A stretch of DNA of 64,000 nt from Bradyrhizobium barranii subsp. apii (GTDB taxonomy: Bacteria > Pseudomonadota > Alphaproteobacteria > Rhizobiales > Xanthobacteraceae): assembly GCF_011516635.5 (NCBI RefSeq), contig NZ_CP096255.1, positions 5,702,501 through 5,766,500 on the forward strand, read 5' to 3'. Positions within the stretch are counted from its first letter, which is position 1. Each line of letters begins with the position of its first letter. Of this stretch, positions 44,347 to 53,137 are shown piece by piece. The translations under genes and the position numbers were made by a program. The notes beneath the pieces are model-generated. The model saw only the letters and a list, made by a program, of their open reading frames with translations, had not been told where the DNA came from and searched no databases.

Positions 44347-45927
44347 ATGCGAAAAATTCCGACCAATTTAGTCCCCTCGCCCGCCAAGGCCGAACTGCCG
44401 CTCGACCTGACCGGCCCGCACATCACCGCGGGCGCGTCATCGGCGCACCGGCTGTACCAGACGCTGTGCGAGATGATTGTCGGCGGCCTGGTCAAACCCG
44501 GTGAGCCGCTGCCGCCGTCGCGGACACTGGCCAAGCAGACCGGCTTCCGCCGCAACGCCGTCGTCACTGCCTATGAACGGCTGATCGCTGACGGCTTTGC
44601 CGCTGCGACCGTCGGCTCCGGCACCTTCGTTGCAGCGCGGATACCGGCGCGCGCCGCCGAACCGAAGAAGCCGAAGACCGTGGTCGAAGCGCCGCGACAG
44701 GGCGCATTCTCGCTCGGCTGTACCCATATCGACGAGCGCGCGCTGCAGCGCTTCCGTGCCTTCCTCGGGCGGCGCATGCGCGCGTTCGGGTCCGAGCATC
44801 TGCACTATGGCGATCCGCGCGGCAGCCGCGAGCTGCGCGCGGCGATCGCCGATCATCTGCTGTCGGCACGTGGACTGCGCTGTGACCCCGATCAGATCAT
44901 GCTGACCTCGGGCACGCTGCACGCGTTGCGCATCGTGCTGAGCGCGATCCTGAAGCCCAACGATCAGGTCTGGTGCGAGGACCCGGGTTACCCCGCTGCG
45001 CGAAACACCATTTCGCATTGCGGTTATCGCGCCGTGCCCGTTCCCGTCGACGAGCACGGGATACGTGTCGCCAAGGGCCGCACCGCCGCATCGTCCGCAC
45101 GCGCGGCCTATGTGACGCCGTCGCACCAGTTTCCGCTGGGCGTGCAGATGTCGATGCCGCGACGGCTGGAGCTGCTGGATTGGGCGAAGCAGGCCGGCGC
45201 CTTCGTGCTGGAGGACGATTACGACAGCGAGTTCCGCTATGACGGCGCGCCGTTGATGTCGCTTGCCGGCATCGATCATCTCCAGCGCGTGATCTATATG
45301 GGCACGTTCGCCAAGACGCTGTTTCCGGGCCTGCGCATCGGCTATTGCGCGCTGCCCGAGCGGCTGATCGCGGACGTCACGGCCGCGCGCGCCGCGCTCG
45401 ACCGCTTTCCCGGCACGCTGATGGAGGGCGCGGTGGCCGACATGCTCAATTCCGGCGCGTTCGCCGCCAACCTGAACCGGGTACGAAAGCTCTATCGCGA
45501 GGCGCGCGACGCGCTGGCTGAGACCCTGGAAACAGCATCCGACGGCGCGTTGTCGGTGCCTGTGCCGTCGCAAGGGCTGCACCTCGTCGCCCGGTTCGAT
45601 CCATCGGTCGAGCTGTCGGCGGCGGCAGAAGCGAAGCAGGCGGCAGGCGCGGAAGGCTGGCTACTGGCCGACACCTATTCGCGCGCGCGTCCCCTGCCCG
45701 GGTTCGTGCTGGGATTTTCCGGCCACGCGGTTCCGCAACTCGTGGCCCCCGCCGAACGGCTCGCGCTGGAGTCGCGTGGCGCCTTGCGCGCGAGGAGCAA
45801 ATCGGCCGGCCCGGCGGGCGTGACGAACGTTCACTATGAGAATCGCCTGCCGCTCCCTACATTGCGGCATCGATGCCGGGACCTCACATCATGCTGCTGC
45901 ACCGCGCGACCTGCCTCTCGCTGCTGA
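44347..45927 (+). CDS. MocR/PdxR-type regulator (GntR helix-turn-helix plus aminotransferase domain)
   Basis: About 526 residues. The N-terminal GntR domain is HRLYQTLCEMIVGGLVKPGEPLPPSRTLAKQTGFRRNAVVTAYERL; the aminotransferase fold I domain has HYGDPRGSRELRAAIADHLL, EDDYDSEFRYDGAP and the PLP lysine in GTFAKTLFPGLRIGY. Many MocR proteins regulate vitamin B6 genes, and the neighbour is PNPOx-like. The C-terminal 60 residues after GFSGHAVPQLVAPAERLA are Arg/Cys-rich, unlike the family, and overlap the next gene by 37 bp; a 3' indel may have moved the stop. Confidence 0.88.
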   Translation: MRKIPTNLVPSPAKAELPLDLTGPHITAGASSAHRLYQTLCEMIVGGLVKPGEPLPPSRTLAKQTGFRRNAVVTAYERLIADGFAAATVGSGTFVAARIPARAAEPKKPKTVVEAPRQGAFSLGCTHIDERALQRFRAFLGRRMRAFGSEHLHYGDPRGSRELRAAIADHLLSARGLRCDPDQIMLTSGTLHALRIVLSAILKPNDQVWCEDPGYPAARNTISHCGYRAVPVPVDEHGIRVAKGRTAASSARAAYVTPSHQFPLGVQMSMPRRLELLDWAKQAGAFVLEDDYDSEFRYDGAPLMSLAGIDHLQRVIYMGTFAKTLFPGLRIGYCALPERLIADVTAARAALDRFPGTLMEGAVADMLNSGAFAANLNRVRKLYREARDALAETLETASDGALSVPVPSQGLHLVARFDPSVELSAAAEAKQAAGAEGWLLADTYSRARPLPGFVLGFSGHAVPQLVAPAERLALESRGALRARSKSAGPAGVTNVHYENRLPLPTLRHRCRDLTSCCCTARPASRC

Positions 45928-46136
45928 TCTCGGTCGCCCTCGCGACGGCGGCGCATGCCGTCACTGTCGGACGTGAACAGGACATCACCGATCTCAAGCT
46001 CGGCCAGCGCGTGCAAGTGGATGACGGAACCTGCCCCGCCGGGCAGGTCAAGGAAGTGCGCGGTGCGAGAATGACCGACAAGGGCGTGGCGCGGACCATC
46101 GCCTGCGTTCCGCGCTTCGGTCCGAAATCGAAGTGA
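45891..46136 (+). CDS. Small secreted protein, 81 aa
   Basis: A signal peptide (LLHRATCLSLLISVALATAAHA) precedes a compact domain VTVGREQDITDLKLGQRVQVDDGTCPAGQVKEV and a terminal IACVPRFG, with two cysteines that could form a disulfide. I recognise the pattern as a small bradyrhizobial family of unknown function. It overlaps the 3' end of the MocR-type frame and converges with the next gene, the stops 3 bp apart. Confidence 0.72.
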   Translation: MLLHRATCLSLLISVALATAAHAVTVGREQDITDLKLGQRVQVDDGTCPAGQVKEVRGARMTDKGVARTIACVPRFGPKSK

Positions 46137-46139
46137 TGG

Positions 46140-46505
46140 TTACGACTTCGCCGGGTCGAACATGCACTGCAAGGTCGGTTTGGCGATCTTGGTGAAGGTC
46201 GAGCCGATCTCGCCCTGCTTGGACGCGGGCACCCAATCAGTCTCGATCGTTGGCACGCCGGTCTCGCTGATGCCGCGCAACAGCGCCTCGCGCAGATCGC
46301 GGTCCTCGACGGCAGCAACGGCGTGATCATGCAGGCAGCCGCAGACCTCCTCGGGATGCTCCCAGCGCCCGAGCATCCGCGGCGCACACTGACGCATGAA
46401 CTCGCTGCGGGGATCCGGTAGCCTCGAAGGAGCGCGAACCTGCGCGTGGGCAGCGCTGATCGTCAGAAGCGAAACGAACGCTGCGGCGCAGAATCGGACA
46501 ATCAT
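46140..46505 (-). CDS. Secreted hypothetical protein, 121 aa
   Basis: A signal peptide (MIVRFCAAAFVSLLTISAAHAQ) then FMRQCAPRMLGRWEHPEEVCGCLHDHAVAAVEDRDLREALLRGI and TLQCMFDP. Four cysteines in the mature part suggest a disulfide-stabilised periplasmic fold. The ATG at 46505 follows AAAGG. No family with known function is recognised. Confidence 0.75.
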   Translation of the reverse strand: MIVRFCAAAFVSLLTISAAHAQVRAPSRLPDPRSEFMRQCAPRMLGRWEHPEEVCGCLHDHAVAAVEDRDLREALLRGISETGVPTIETDWVPASKQGEIGSTFTKIAKPTLQCMFDPAKS

Positions 46506-46564
46506 GATGGCCTTTATCGGCTGGTTTTTCTTGTGATTTTTCGTTTGATTTTCTTGGCTGTCGA

Positions 46565-46729
46565 TCAGAAACGCGCAGCGACCACGATCGGCTGCGGCGC
46601 CGTGGTGGTGACCGGCGAGCCGCTGTACTGGAAGGTGCCGACACCCGGGAGATTGCCGTCCGGCGCCCCCGCGAACGAAGAGCCGGCGAGCACGAAAGCG
46701 AAGGCAAGGATGAAGCTGAGCGTGCGCAT
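46565..46729 (-). CDS. Short secreted peptide, 54 aa
   Basis: MRTLSFILAFAFVLAGSSFAG is a clear signal peptide; the remaining 33 residues (APDGNLPGVGTFQYSGSP, VTTTAPQPIVVAARF) are uncharged and Pro/Thr-rich. Its gene lies 59 bp upstream of the 121-residue gene on the same strand. The signal peptide and codon pattern support it despite the short length. Confidence 0.55.
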   Translation of the reverse strand: MRTLSFILAFAFVLAGSSFAGAPDGNLPGVGTFQYSGSPVTTTAPQPIVVAARF

Positions 46730-47331
46730 GATCTCGTGTCCCAATTCCTTGGCCGGCGGTGCGTCGTCGTTGTGAAGCTGATAACCATGCGTCGTTTCGC
46801 GCGTGATGCGCCAAAAGCGGAAAATGGTTTCGTCTTTGTGAGAATTGTTTCGTCACGCGCCAGGCGACGAAACATTCAGCGGAAAATCCCAGTCTTTTCA
46901 AATGGGTCGCGCCGCGCCTGAAAGTGGCCTTGCAGGCTCTGTTCGCGCTTGGAAGCAGGCCCACACTGCGCGCCGTCACACGCGCGCCTTCCGCACTTCA
47001 CATGCATTTTACGTTTTTCTGCTGAAGAGAAGCCCGAACGAGGGCTGGGTTCCGTCGAACCGGCGGCGATTCGACTGCGACCCAAGCCATCGAAACCGAG
47101 AAGTCCGGAACCACCGGGCGCGTTCAGTTGAGGGATGCCATCATGACGGCGCAAGATCGCGCAACGCCGCGCGACGCGGACCTACGGACGGACCGCGCCG
47201 ACCAACCCAGCCGGGTCGCTTCAATCGGGGCAATGTCGCTGCAGTCGGGCCGCGGCCACGAGGCCGCGCCACAAGCATTCGTGCGGCTGACCGGCTCGCA
47301 TCTCGCAAAACCGCGCGCCAGCCGCACTCTC
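46730..47331. other. Intergenic region of about 600 bp
   Basis: No gene is firmly supported. A 66-codon plus-strand frame (47143-47343) with GAGGG upstream ends inside the tandem repeat; its Arg/Asp-rich product is not recognised, so I do not call it. Sequences TCGTTTCGCGCGTGATGCGCC and GTTTCGTCACGCGCCAGGCG near 46790-46870 are loosely repeated. Confidence 0.4.
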
Positions 47332-47388
47332 GTCACTGGGTGAACGCAAGAGTGTCACTGAGTGAACGCACGCGCGTCACTGAGTGAA
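47332..47388. repeat. 22-bp tandem repeat at the 3' end of creA
   Basis: GTCACTG(G/A)GTGAACGCA starts at 47332, 47354 and, shortened, at 47376. The third unit contains the creA stop codon and last codons, so the gene end has been multiplied downstream. Confidence 0.75.
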
Positions 47389-47925
47389 GAACTCGCCGCA
47401 CTTCTGGACGTTGGCGTCAGCCGGTCCCCACGGCATGACCGGTACCGTCGAGGTCGAGTTCTTCGGCGAGCCTTCGATCAGCCGGTCCGAATAGACCATG
47501 TAGACCAGCACATTCCGCTTGGCGTCACAGCCGCGCACGATCTGCATCTTCTTGAAGAACAGCGAGCGGCGCTGGCGGAACATGTCGTCGCCCTGCTCCA
47601 TCTTGTTCTTGAACTTGATCGGACCGACTTGGCGGCAGGCCAGCGAGATATCCGAGGCCTCCTCGGCAAGGCCGAGCCAGCCCTTGAAGCCGCCCTTCTC
47701 CGGCACCGTGAAATGACACGCCACGCCCTCGACCTCGGGGTCGTCGAGGCCGTAGGTCGCGAGCTTGTCATTCGGGCTCATCCATTTGAACACCGTCGAG
47801 CGGCGGAAGATCAGATCCGGCTCGTCGGCGGCGATTGCAGAACTCGCTGGGACAGCGAGCAACAGGAGGAATAAAGCAAGGCCTTTCAAGCGGATGCCGG
47901 AAAGACCGGGGAAACGAGATGACAT
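47377..47925 (-). CDS. creA: CreA family protein
   Basis: A 182-residue exported protein with a signal peptide (LALFLLLLAVPASSAIA). DLIFRRSTVFKWMSPNDKLATYGLDDPEVEGVACHFTVPEKGG, DISLACRQVGPI, RSLFFKKMQIVRGCDAKRNVLVYMVYSDRLIEGSPKNS are typical of CreA, a periplasmic protein of unknown function. GGAG precedes the ATG at 47925. Confidence 0.92.
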   Translation of the reverse strand: MSSRFPGLSGIRLKGLALFLLLLAVPASSAIAADEPDLIFRRSTVFKWMSPNDKLATYGLDDPEVEGVACHFTVPEKGGFKGWLGLAEEASDISLACRQVGPIKFKNKMEQGDDMFRQRRSLFFKKMQIVRGCDAKRNVLVYMVYSDRLIEGSPKNSTSTVPVMPWGPADANVQKCGEFFTQ

Positions 47926-48133
47926 GAAGTTCTCCGGTAACAAGTCCCCGCAATGTAGGCATGCGACAGCCGGTCAGGAAGACGACCGGCAGCCGTCGCG
48001 GCCGCCGTTTACCGCTCCGTGAGGCTTTTTTGCTACGTCATGGACAAAATTCGCTGACGGCAGAACTGCCGTGCTAGTGAACGCGTATCCCCTCTGCGAG
48101 ACTAATTTCTGAGTTGGATTGTGGATTCGAGGA

Positions 48134-49735
48134 ATGAATAGCGTGAACGGGGCCAGTTTTTCTGCCAGGCCGACCCGGCTGTGGCAGGTCGCCATTTTGA
48201 CGGCGGCGGGTGCGATTGGCTTGACCAGCCAGGCGGACGCGGCGTTCTACTACTGGAGCGACTACTCCGACGGGTCCTACGCCGCCCGGCAGGAGCGCTA
48301 TCCCGACATTCCCCGGCAGAAGCCCCAGAAGCGCAGTACGGCTGGCAAGAAAGCGGTCGTCGCCGAGAAGGAAGCCGGCACGAAGCCGCAAGGTCCGCTC
48401 GTGATCGTCGTGTCGATCGATCGGCAGAAGGTGACGGTCTACGACACCAACGGCGTGTTCGCGGAATCCGCGGTGTCGACAGGCATGAAGGGCCACTCGA
48501 CGCCGATGGGCGTCTTCAGCGTGATCCAGAAGCACAAATTCCACCAGTCCAACATCTATAGCGGCGCGCCGATGCCGTACATGCAGCGGATCACCTGGTC
48601 CGGCATCGCCATGCATGCCGGCGTGCTGCCGGGCTATCCGGCCTCGCACGGTTGCATCCGCATGCCGATGGCGTTCGCGGTGAAGATGTGGAACTGGACC
48701 AGGATGGGCGCGCGCGTGATCGTCTCGCCCGGCCAGATGTCGCCGCAAAGTTTCTCGCATCCCCTGCTCGCCTCGGTGCGCGTGCCGCCGCAGCCTGCCG
48801 TCAGCCTGGAGCCGCAGACCAATGTCGGCGACAAGGCCGACAAGGGCGCCGCACCAACCAAAGTCAGCGAAGCAAAACCCGTAGAGACGAAGACCGCCAG
48901 CGCGGAGAGCGCGCTCGAGCTGCGTTCGTCGCTCGGCCATACCGTGATGTCGGATGTGACCACCGGCAATGCACCGGTGCGCGCGGAAGCAGCCGCTCCC
49001 CCCGACAAGGTTGAGGCCAAGTCTGAAAAGACCGCCGAGGCATCTGCCCCGGTCAAGCCGCAGTCGGAAGAAGCCGCCAAGCCTGCAAGCACCGACGCAA
49101 AGCCCGTCGAGGCCGCAGAAGCGCCCAAGGCTGAAGCCGCCGAGCCCGCGAAGAAGCCCGATGCGCCCGCTGCCGCACCGGCGCTCACCGCCTCGCCCGA
49201 CGCCAAGAAGGACGAGACCCGCGTCGCTGATCCTGCGCCTGCCGCGAAGCCGGAGACGCCCAAACGCGCCGGCCAGATCGCGGTGTTCATCAGCCGCAAG
49301 GATTCCAAGCTCTACGTGCGGCAGAACTTTGCGCCGCTGTTCGAGGTTCCCGTCACGATCGCTGCGAGCGACCGGCCGCTCGGCACCCACGTCTTCACCG
49401 CCGAGGTCGACAAGACCGACACCAACGCACTGCATTGGTCGGTGGTATCGCTGCCGGTCTCTGCCCGCGCCGCCGCGCGCGAAGATGACAGCCGCGTGAC
49501 ACTCCGCCAGCGTGGCGCCGCCGTGATCCCCGTCGCCGCCAAGCCCGTTACAGCCAAGCCCGTGGTCATGCCGGACAGCCCGGCCGAGGCACTCGACCGT
49601 ATCTCGATCCCTGCGGACACCATGGCGAAGATCAACGAGATGCTGACATCGGGCGGCTCGATCATCGTCTCCGACCAGGGCATCAACCAGGGCGAGACCG
49701 GCGAAGGCACCGACTTCATCGTCCGCCTGTACTAG
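48134..49735 (+). CDS. L,D-transpeptidase with a degenerate second catalytic-like domain
   Basis: About 533 residues. A signal region (LWQVAILTAAGAIGLTSQADA) is followed by a YkuD domain at about 90-195: VSIDRQKVTVYDTNGVFAESAVSTGMKGHSTPMGVF, then HAGVLPGYPASHGCIRMP with the catalytic cysteine near 172. An Ala/Pro/Lys/Glu-rich linker spans 215-375. From 377 the sequence AVFISRKDSKLYVRQNFAPLFEVPVTI resembles the first half of YkuD but has no SHGC. The enzyme forms 3-3 peptidoglycan or lipoprotein cross-links. A GTG at 48143 with GAGGA spacing is an alternative start. Confidence 0.9.
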   Translation: MNSVNGASFSARPTRLWQVAILTAAGAIGLTSQADAAFYYWSDYSDGSYAARQERYPDIPRQKPQKRSTAGKKAVVAEKEAGTKPQGPLVIVVSIDRQKVTVYDTNGVFAESAVSTGMKGHSTPMGVFSVIQKHKFHQSNIYSGAPMPYMQRITWSGIAMHAGVLPGYPASHGCIRMPMAFAVKMWNWTRMGARVIVSPGQMSPQSFSHPLLASVRVPPQPAVSLEPQTNVGDKADKGAAPTKVSEAKPVETKTASAESALELRSSLGHTVMSDVTTGNAPVRAEAAAPPDKVEAKSEKTAEASAPVKPQSEEAAKPASTDAKPVEAAEAPKAEAAEPAKKPDAPAAAPALTASPDAKKDETRVADPAPAAKPETPKRAGQIAVFISRKDSKLYVRQNFAPLFEVPVTIAASDRPLGTHVFTAEVDKTDTNALHWSVVSLPVSARAAAREDDSRVTLRQRGAAVIPVAAKPVTAKPVVMPDSPAEALDRISIPADTMAKINEMLTSGGSIIVSDQGINQGETGEGTDFIVRLY

Positions 49736-49845
49736 AGCGCTTTCGAGCGAAGTGGCGCCGCCCCGCGTCCGATAACGCGGTGTTGACCAGGCGCGTCGCG
49801 CCGACGCAATAAGGTGCGTCCCGGATCACGTCGGGGGACGTTGCC

Positions 49846-50413
49846 ATGCTGAACCGCAGGACCATGCTCGCCGCGCTGGTCGCGACTACCGCGTCTGCTG
49901 GACGCAGCCGTGCCGATGGCGGCATGAGCCGAATCTCGGCCTATGCCTTCTCCTTCCCTGCATTATCAGGCGACGACATCCGCCTTGCCGCGTTCACGGG
50001 CAAGCCGCTGCTGGTGGTCAACACTGCTTCGCTCTGCGCGCTACACTCCGCAATACGCCGGCCTGCAAGAGCTCTGGAGCGAGTTTCGCGAGCGCGGGCT
50101 CACCGTGATCGGCGTGCCCTCCAACGATTTCGGTGGCCAGGAGCCCGGCGGCACCAGCGAGATCACGGAGACTGCACACCACCAATACGGCGTTACCTTC
50201 CCGATCGCGGCCAAGGCCGTGGTGCTCGGCGCCAAGGCGCATCCGTTCTACAAATGGGCGGCCGAGGCGCGCCCCCGCGACGTTCCGCGCTGGAACTTCC
50301 ACAAATACCTGATCGGGCGCGACGGCTACATTGCCGAGGTGTATCCGTCTGCGGTCGATCCGACGGACACACGGGTCAAGACGGCGATTGCGAAGGCGCT
50401 GGCCGACAGCTGA
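49846..50413 (+). pseudogene. Glutathione peroxidase with a frameshift just after the catalytic cysteine
   Basis: The first frame encodes a signal-like N terminus and ISAYAFSFPALSGDDIRLAAFTGKPLLVVNTASLC, the catalytic motif (NTASLCG). At 50035-50043 the sequence is TGCGCGCTAC where TGCGGCTAC is expected; removing one C continues as YTPQYAGLQELWSEFRERGLTVIGVPSNDFGGQEPG and later PRWNFHKYLIGRDG. The joined product is 188 residues. GPx enzymes reduce peroxides with thiols. As read, the protein would be truncated and inactive. Confidence 0.85.
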
Positions 50414-50579
50414 CACCCGCAAGCCCGCATCCGGTTGGGCACAATTGTGGCGGGGTGCCAAACAGCCGTTGCAATGACGAGGGCCCACCATCTAGGCTAG
50501 GACTATCAAGGGGCAGGATGGTTTTGCCAGAGGCGAAAAGCTGCGGCGGAACAACGGGATCAATCTCGAGGACAACACC

Positions 50580-51593
50580 ATGCGTGTGGCGGCAGGACTG
50601 ATTTTGGCAAGCGCGATGTCGGTTGCGATGGCAGGCGCAGCGTGGTCGCAGACCCCGGCCGCAAAGCCCGCAGCCGCCACACAGGCGGCACCTGCTGCAG
50701 CCCCCGCCGCAGCATCGGCGCCCGCTCCCGCGGCGGCAGCCGCTGCGCCGACGCAAGCGGCCTTCCCGCCCCCGCCCAAACAGGCGCCCCAGCCCGCCCG
50801 CGCGGCCTGCAACACGCCCGGCGCGCTCGGCGTCGCCCGCACGGTTGAGATCGACACCACGGGTGGTCCGGGCTTCGGCTTCGAGCATTTCAAGGAGCTC
50901 GACTTCCTGCGCGACAAGGAGGTCGTGCTGACCTTCGACGACGGCCCCTGGCCGAAGAACACGCCCGCCGTGTTGAAGGCTCTCGCCGACGAATGCACCA
51001 CCGGCATCTTCTTCTCGATCGGCAAGCACGCGACCTATGAGCCGGAGATCCTGAAGCAGGTCTATGCGGCCGGCCACACCGTCGGCGCCCACACCTGGTC
51101 GCACGCCAACCTCAACAACAAGAAGCTCACGGAAGCGCAGCGCAAGGAAGAGATCGAGAAGGGATTCTCCGCAGTGAAGTGGGCGCTCGGCGGCATCTCG
51201 CCCTCGCCGTTCTTCCGCTTCCCGGCGCTCCAGCACCCGCCGGAGATGGTCACCTATCTCGGCAACCGCAACGTCGCGATCTTCTCCTGCGACATCGACT
51301 CCTTCGACTTCAAGGCCTCGAAGCCCGAGAAGGTGATCGAGACCGTCATGAAGAAGCTCGACAGCAAGGGCAAGGGCATCATCCTGATGCACGATTTCCA
51401 GAAGCACACCGCCGAAGCCCTGCCCGAGTTGCTGAAGCGGCTGAAAGCCGGCGGCTACAAGGTCGTGGCGATGCGCGCCAAGTTCCCGGCCTCGACGCTG
51501 CCGGAATACGACCAGGAGCTGCTCAAGGACGTCAAGCTGCCGACGGTGAGCACGCGCCCGGTCAATTCCGTCGTGACGACGGTCTCGGAATAG
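50580..51593 (+). CDS. Polysaccharide deacetylase (NodB-homology)
   Basis: A 337-residue exported protein: signal peptide ending GAAWSQ, an Ala/Pro-rich spacer to residue 75, then a NodB domain. LTFDDGPWPKNTP (catalytic and metal Asp) near residue 117, HTWSHANL (metal His pair), FFRFPALQHPP, and ILMHDF are all present. It probably removes acetyl groups from chitin-like or peptidoglycan polymers in the envelope. It follows the glutathione peroxidase remnant in the same direction. Confidence 0.9.
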   Translation: MRVAAGLILASAMSVAMAGAAWSQTPAAKPAAATQAAPAAAPAAASAPAPAAAAAAPTQAAFPPPPKQAPQPARAACNTPGALGVARTVEIDTTGGPGFGFEHFKELDFLRDKEVVLTFDDGPWPKNTPAVLKALADECTTGIFFSIGKHATYEPEILKQVYAAGHTVGAHTWSHANLNNKKLTEAQRKEEIEKGFSAVKWALGGISPSPFFRFPALQHPPEMVTYLGNRNVAIFSCDIDSFDFKASKPEKVIETVMKKLDSKGKGIILMHDFQKHTAEALPELLKRLKAGGYKVVAMRAKFPASTLPEYDQELLKDVKLPTVSTRPVNSVVTTVSE

Positions 51594-51600
51594 ACCGCAA

Positions 51601-52152
51601 TTGTCTTTCCGGTTTGAAGGTTACGTCATCATATCGGCGGACGGCATGCTTGCCGATCCGTCGCACATCATGCCCTCAACGTTGGTGTTCGAAGGCGACA
51701 AGCGCTTTTTCGAGCAAGCGCTCGATCGAGCCGCGGTCGTCGTGCACGGCGGACACTCGCACGAGCAGCAGCCGAATTCGCCGAAGCGCAAGCGGCTGAT
51801 CCTCACCCGCAAGATCAAGGCACTCACCGTCGACCCGGAGATGCCGAACGCGACGCTGTGGAATCCCGAGCATGCGAGCTTCGAGGAGGCCTGCGCTTTC
51901 GCCGATGTCGCCTCCGGCACGGTCGCAATCATCGGCGGCCCCGTCGTGTTCGACATGTTCATGGACCGCTACGACACGTTCTGGCTGTCGGAAGCACCGC
52001 ATGTGCGGTTGCCCGGCGGCGAAGGCTGCTTTGTCGGCGTGCCGGAGCGGACGCCGCATGAGGTGCTGGCGTCACACGGGATGAAGCCGGGGTCGCCGTA
52101 TCTGCTCGACGCGGCGCATGACGTCACGGTGACGCCGTGGCGTCGAGTCTAG
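51601..52152 (+). CDS. RibD C-terminal/DHFR-like domain protein
   Basis: A 183-residue protein: RFEGYVIISADGMLAD is the first strand of the dihydrofolate-reductase fold, then AVVVHGGHSHEQQPNSPKRKRLILTR, ASGTVAIIGGPVVFDMFMDRYDTFWLSEAPHV. This is the RibD_C/DHFR superfamily without a deaminase domain; substrate unknown. It starts with TTG, 8 bp after the deacetylase stop, so they may be cotranscribed. Confidence 0.82.
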   Translation: MSFRFEGYVIISADGMLADPSHIMPSTLVFEGDKRFFEQALDRAAVVVHGGHSHEQQPNSPKRKRLILTRKIKALTVDPEMPNATLWNPEHASFEEACAFADVASGTVAIIGGPVVFDMFMDRYDTFWLSEAPHVRLPGGEGCFVGVPERTPHEVLASHGMKPGSPYLLDAAHDVTVTPWRRV

Positions 52153-52167
52153 CGCAGGCGATCTGCG

Positions 52168-52332
52168 CTACGGCGTCGGAAGGTGATAGGCCAGCACGCC
52201 GCGCAGCGTGTGCACCGTGCCGCCCGCGCTCAGGCTGGTCATGAAATCAGACGCCAGATCGTCTCGCGCCCCGAGATGGGTGACGCGATATTCGGCGCGG
52301 GCGGAGATGCTGTCGGACGAGCCATCAACTCG
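52168..52332 (-). pseudogene. 3' fragment of a beta-barrel outer-membrane protein gene
   Basis: The minus strand reads D-G-S-S-D-S-I-S-A-R-A-E-Y-R-V-T-H-L-G, DDLASDFMTSLSAGGTVHT, LRGVLAYHLP before the stop. The alternating pattern and the closing strand look like the end of an outer-membrane barrel. No start or upstream part exists because the DoxX gene ends just before it, so this is a truncated relic. Confidence 0.5.
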
Positions 52333-52334
52333 CT

Positions 52335-52787
52335 TTACACGTCGCCGTAGGCCGTCTCGGCTGAGCGCGTAGCGCGGCCGTAGCCCATGATCATGAACAG
52401 CGCGCCGATGATCGAGAGATTCTTCAGCGCATCGACCACCATCCTGGCGTTGTCGGGCGCGGCCTGATTCCAGAAATCGGAGAACAGGACGGTCGAAACC
52501 GCGATGTAGATGATCATGAGCAATGCGAAAAAGCGCGCGCCGAAGTTCAGCGCAATCATCAGGCCTGCAATGATCTCAAGCCCGCCGCCCGCGATCGCCA
52601 GCAGTTGCGGCGTGGTCATGGCGGTCGCCGTCTCGATCTGCTTGGTGTAGGACTCGATGACCTCAGGCACCACCACCTTGGTGGCGATGAAATCGGCCGT
52701 AGCCTGGAGGGGAAAGAACTTGGTCGCGCCCGTGTAGATGAACAGCACGGCGAACAGGATTCGCCCGAAAGTCACGAACGCTGGCAT
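52335..52787 (-). CDS. DoxX-family membrane protein
   Basis: A 150-residue protein with four membrane helices: FGRILFAVLFIYTGATKFF, LLAIAGGGLEIIAGLMIAL, FFALLMIIYIAVSTVLF, and LSIIGALFMIMGYG. The pattern GRILFAxLFIYxGxxKF is typical of DoxX. The family is linked to redox or respiratory functions but is poorly defined. AGAGG precedes the ATG. Confidence 0.9.
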   Translation of the reverse strand: MPAFVTFGRILFAVLFIYTGATKFFPLQATADFIATKVVVPEVIESYTKQIETATAMTTPQLLAIAGGGLEIIAGLMIALNFGARFFALLMIIYIAVSTVLFSDFWNQAAPDNARMVVDALKNLSIIGALFMIMGYGRATRSAETAYGDV

Positions 52788-53137
52788 GATCGGCCTCTTG
52801 GCTCAGGCTTTTTGAAAAAGGCGTCTTGACGAGAGTACCGGGCGATTATGAAGAGTCGTGCGCCGGTTTACAAACGGGGAAATGGCGAACTGCGAGCAAT
52901 TCAAAGTTGGCGGCACGGGCGGTGCACCTTCTCCCCTTGTGGGGGAAGGTGGCATAGGCGGCCTGCGGCCGCCGTTCTTAAGAACGCCGAAACGAAGCTT
53001 CGGCTATGGCGCCGGATGAGGGGTATCTATTCGCGAGCTCAATAGCGGTGGGACTCCTGGATAGAGACCCCTCACCCGTCTCGCCGCTAACGCCGCGATC
53101 CACCCTCTCCCACAGGGGGAGAGGGTAAGACGGCATC
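52788..53137. repeat. Intergenic palindromic repeat, REP-type, about 230 bp within 350 bp
   Basis: From about 52925 to 53130: TTCTCCCCTTGTGGGGGAAGGTGGC at the left and CACCCTCTCCCACAGGGGGAGAGGG at the right are roughly inverted; inside, GCGGCCTGCGGCCGC and GAAGCTTCGG are short palindromes. No gene is visible. Confidence 0.65.
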
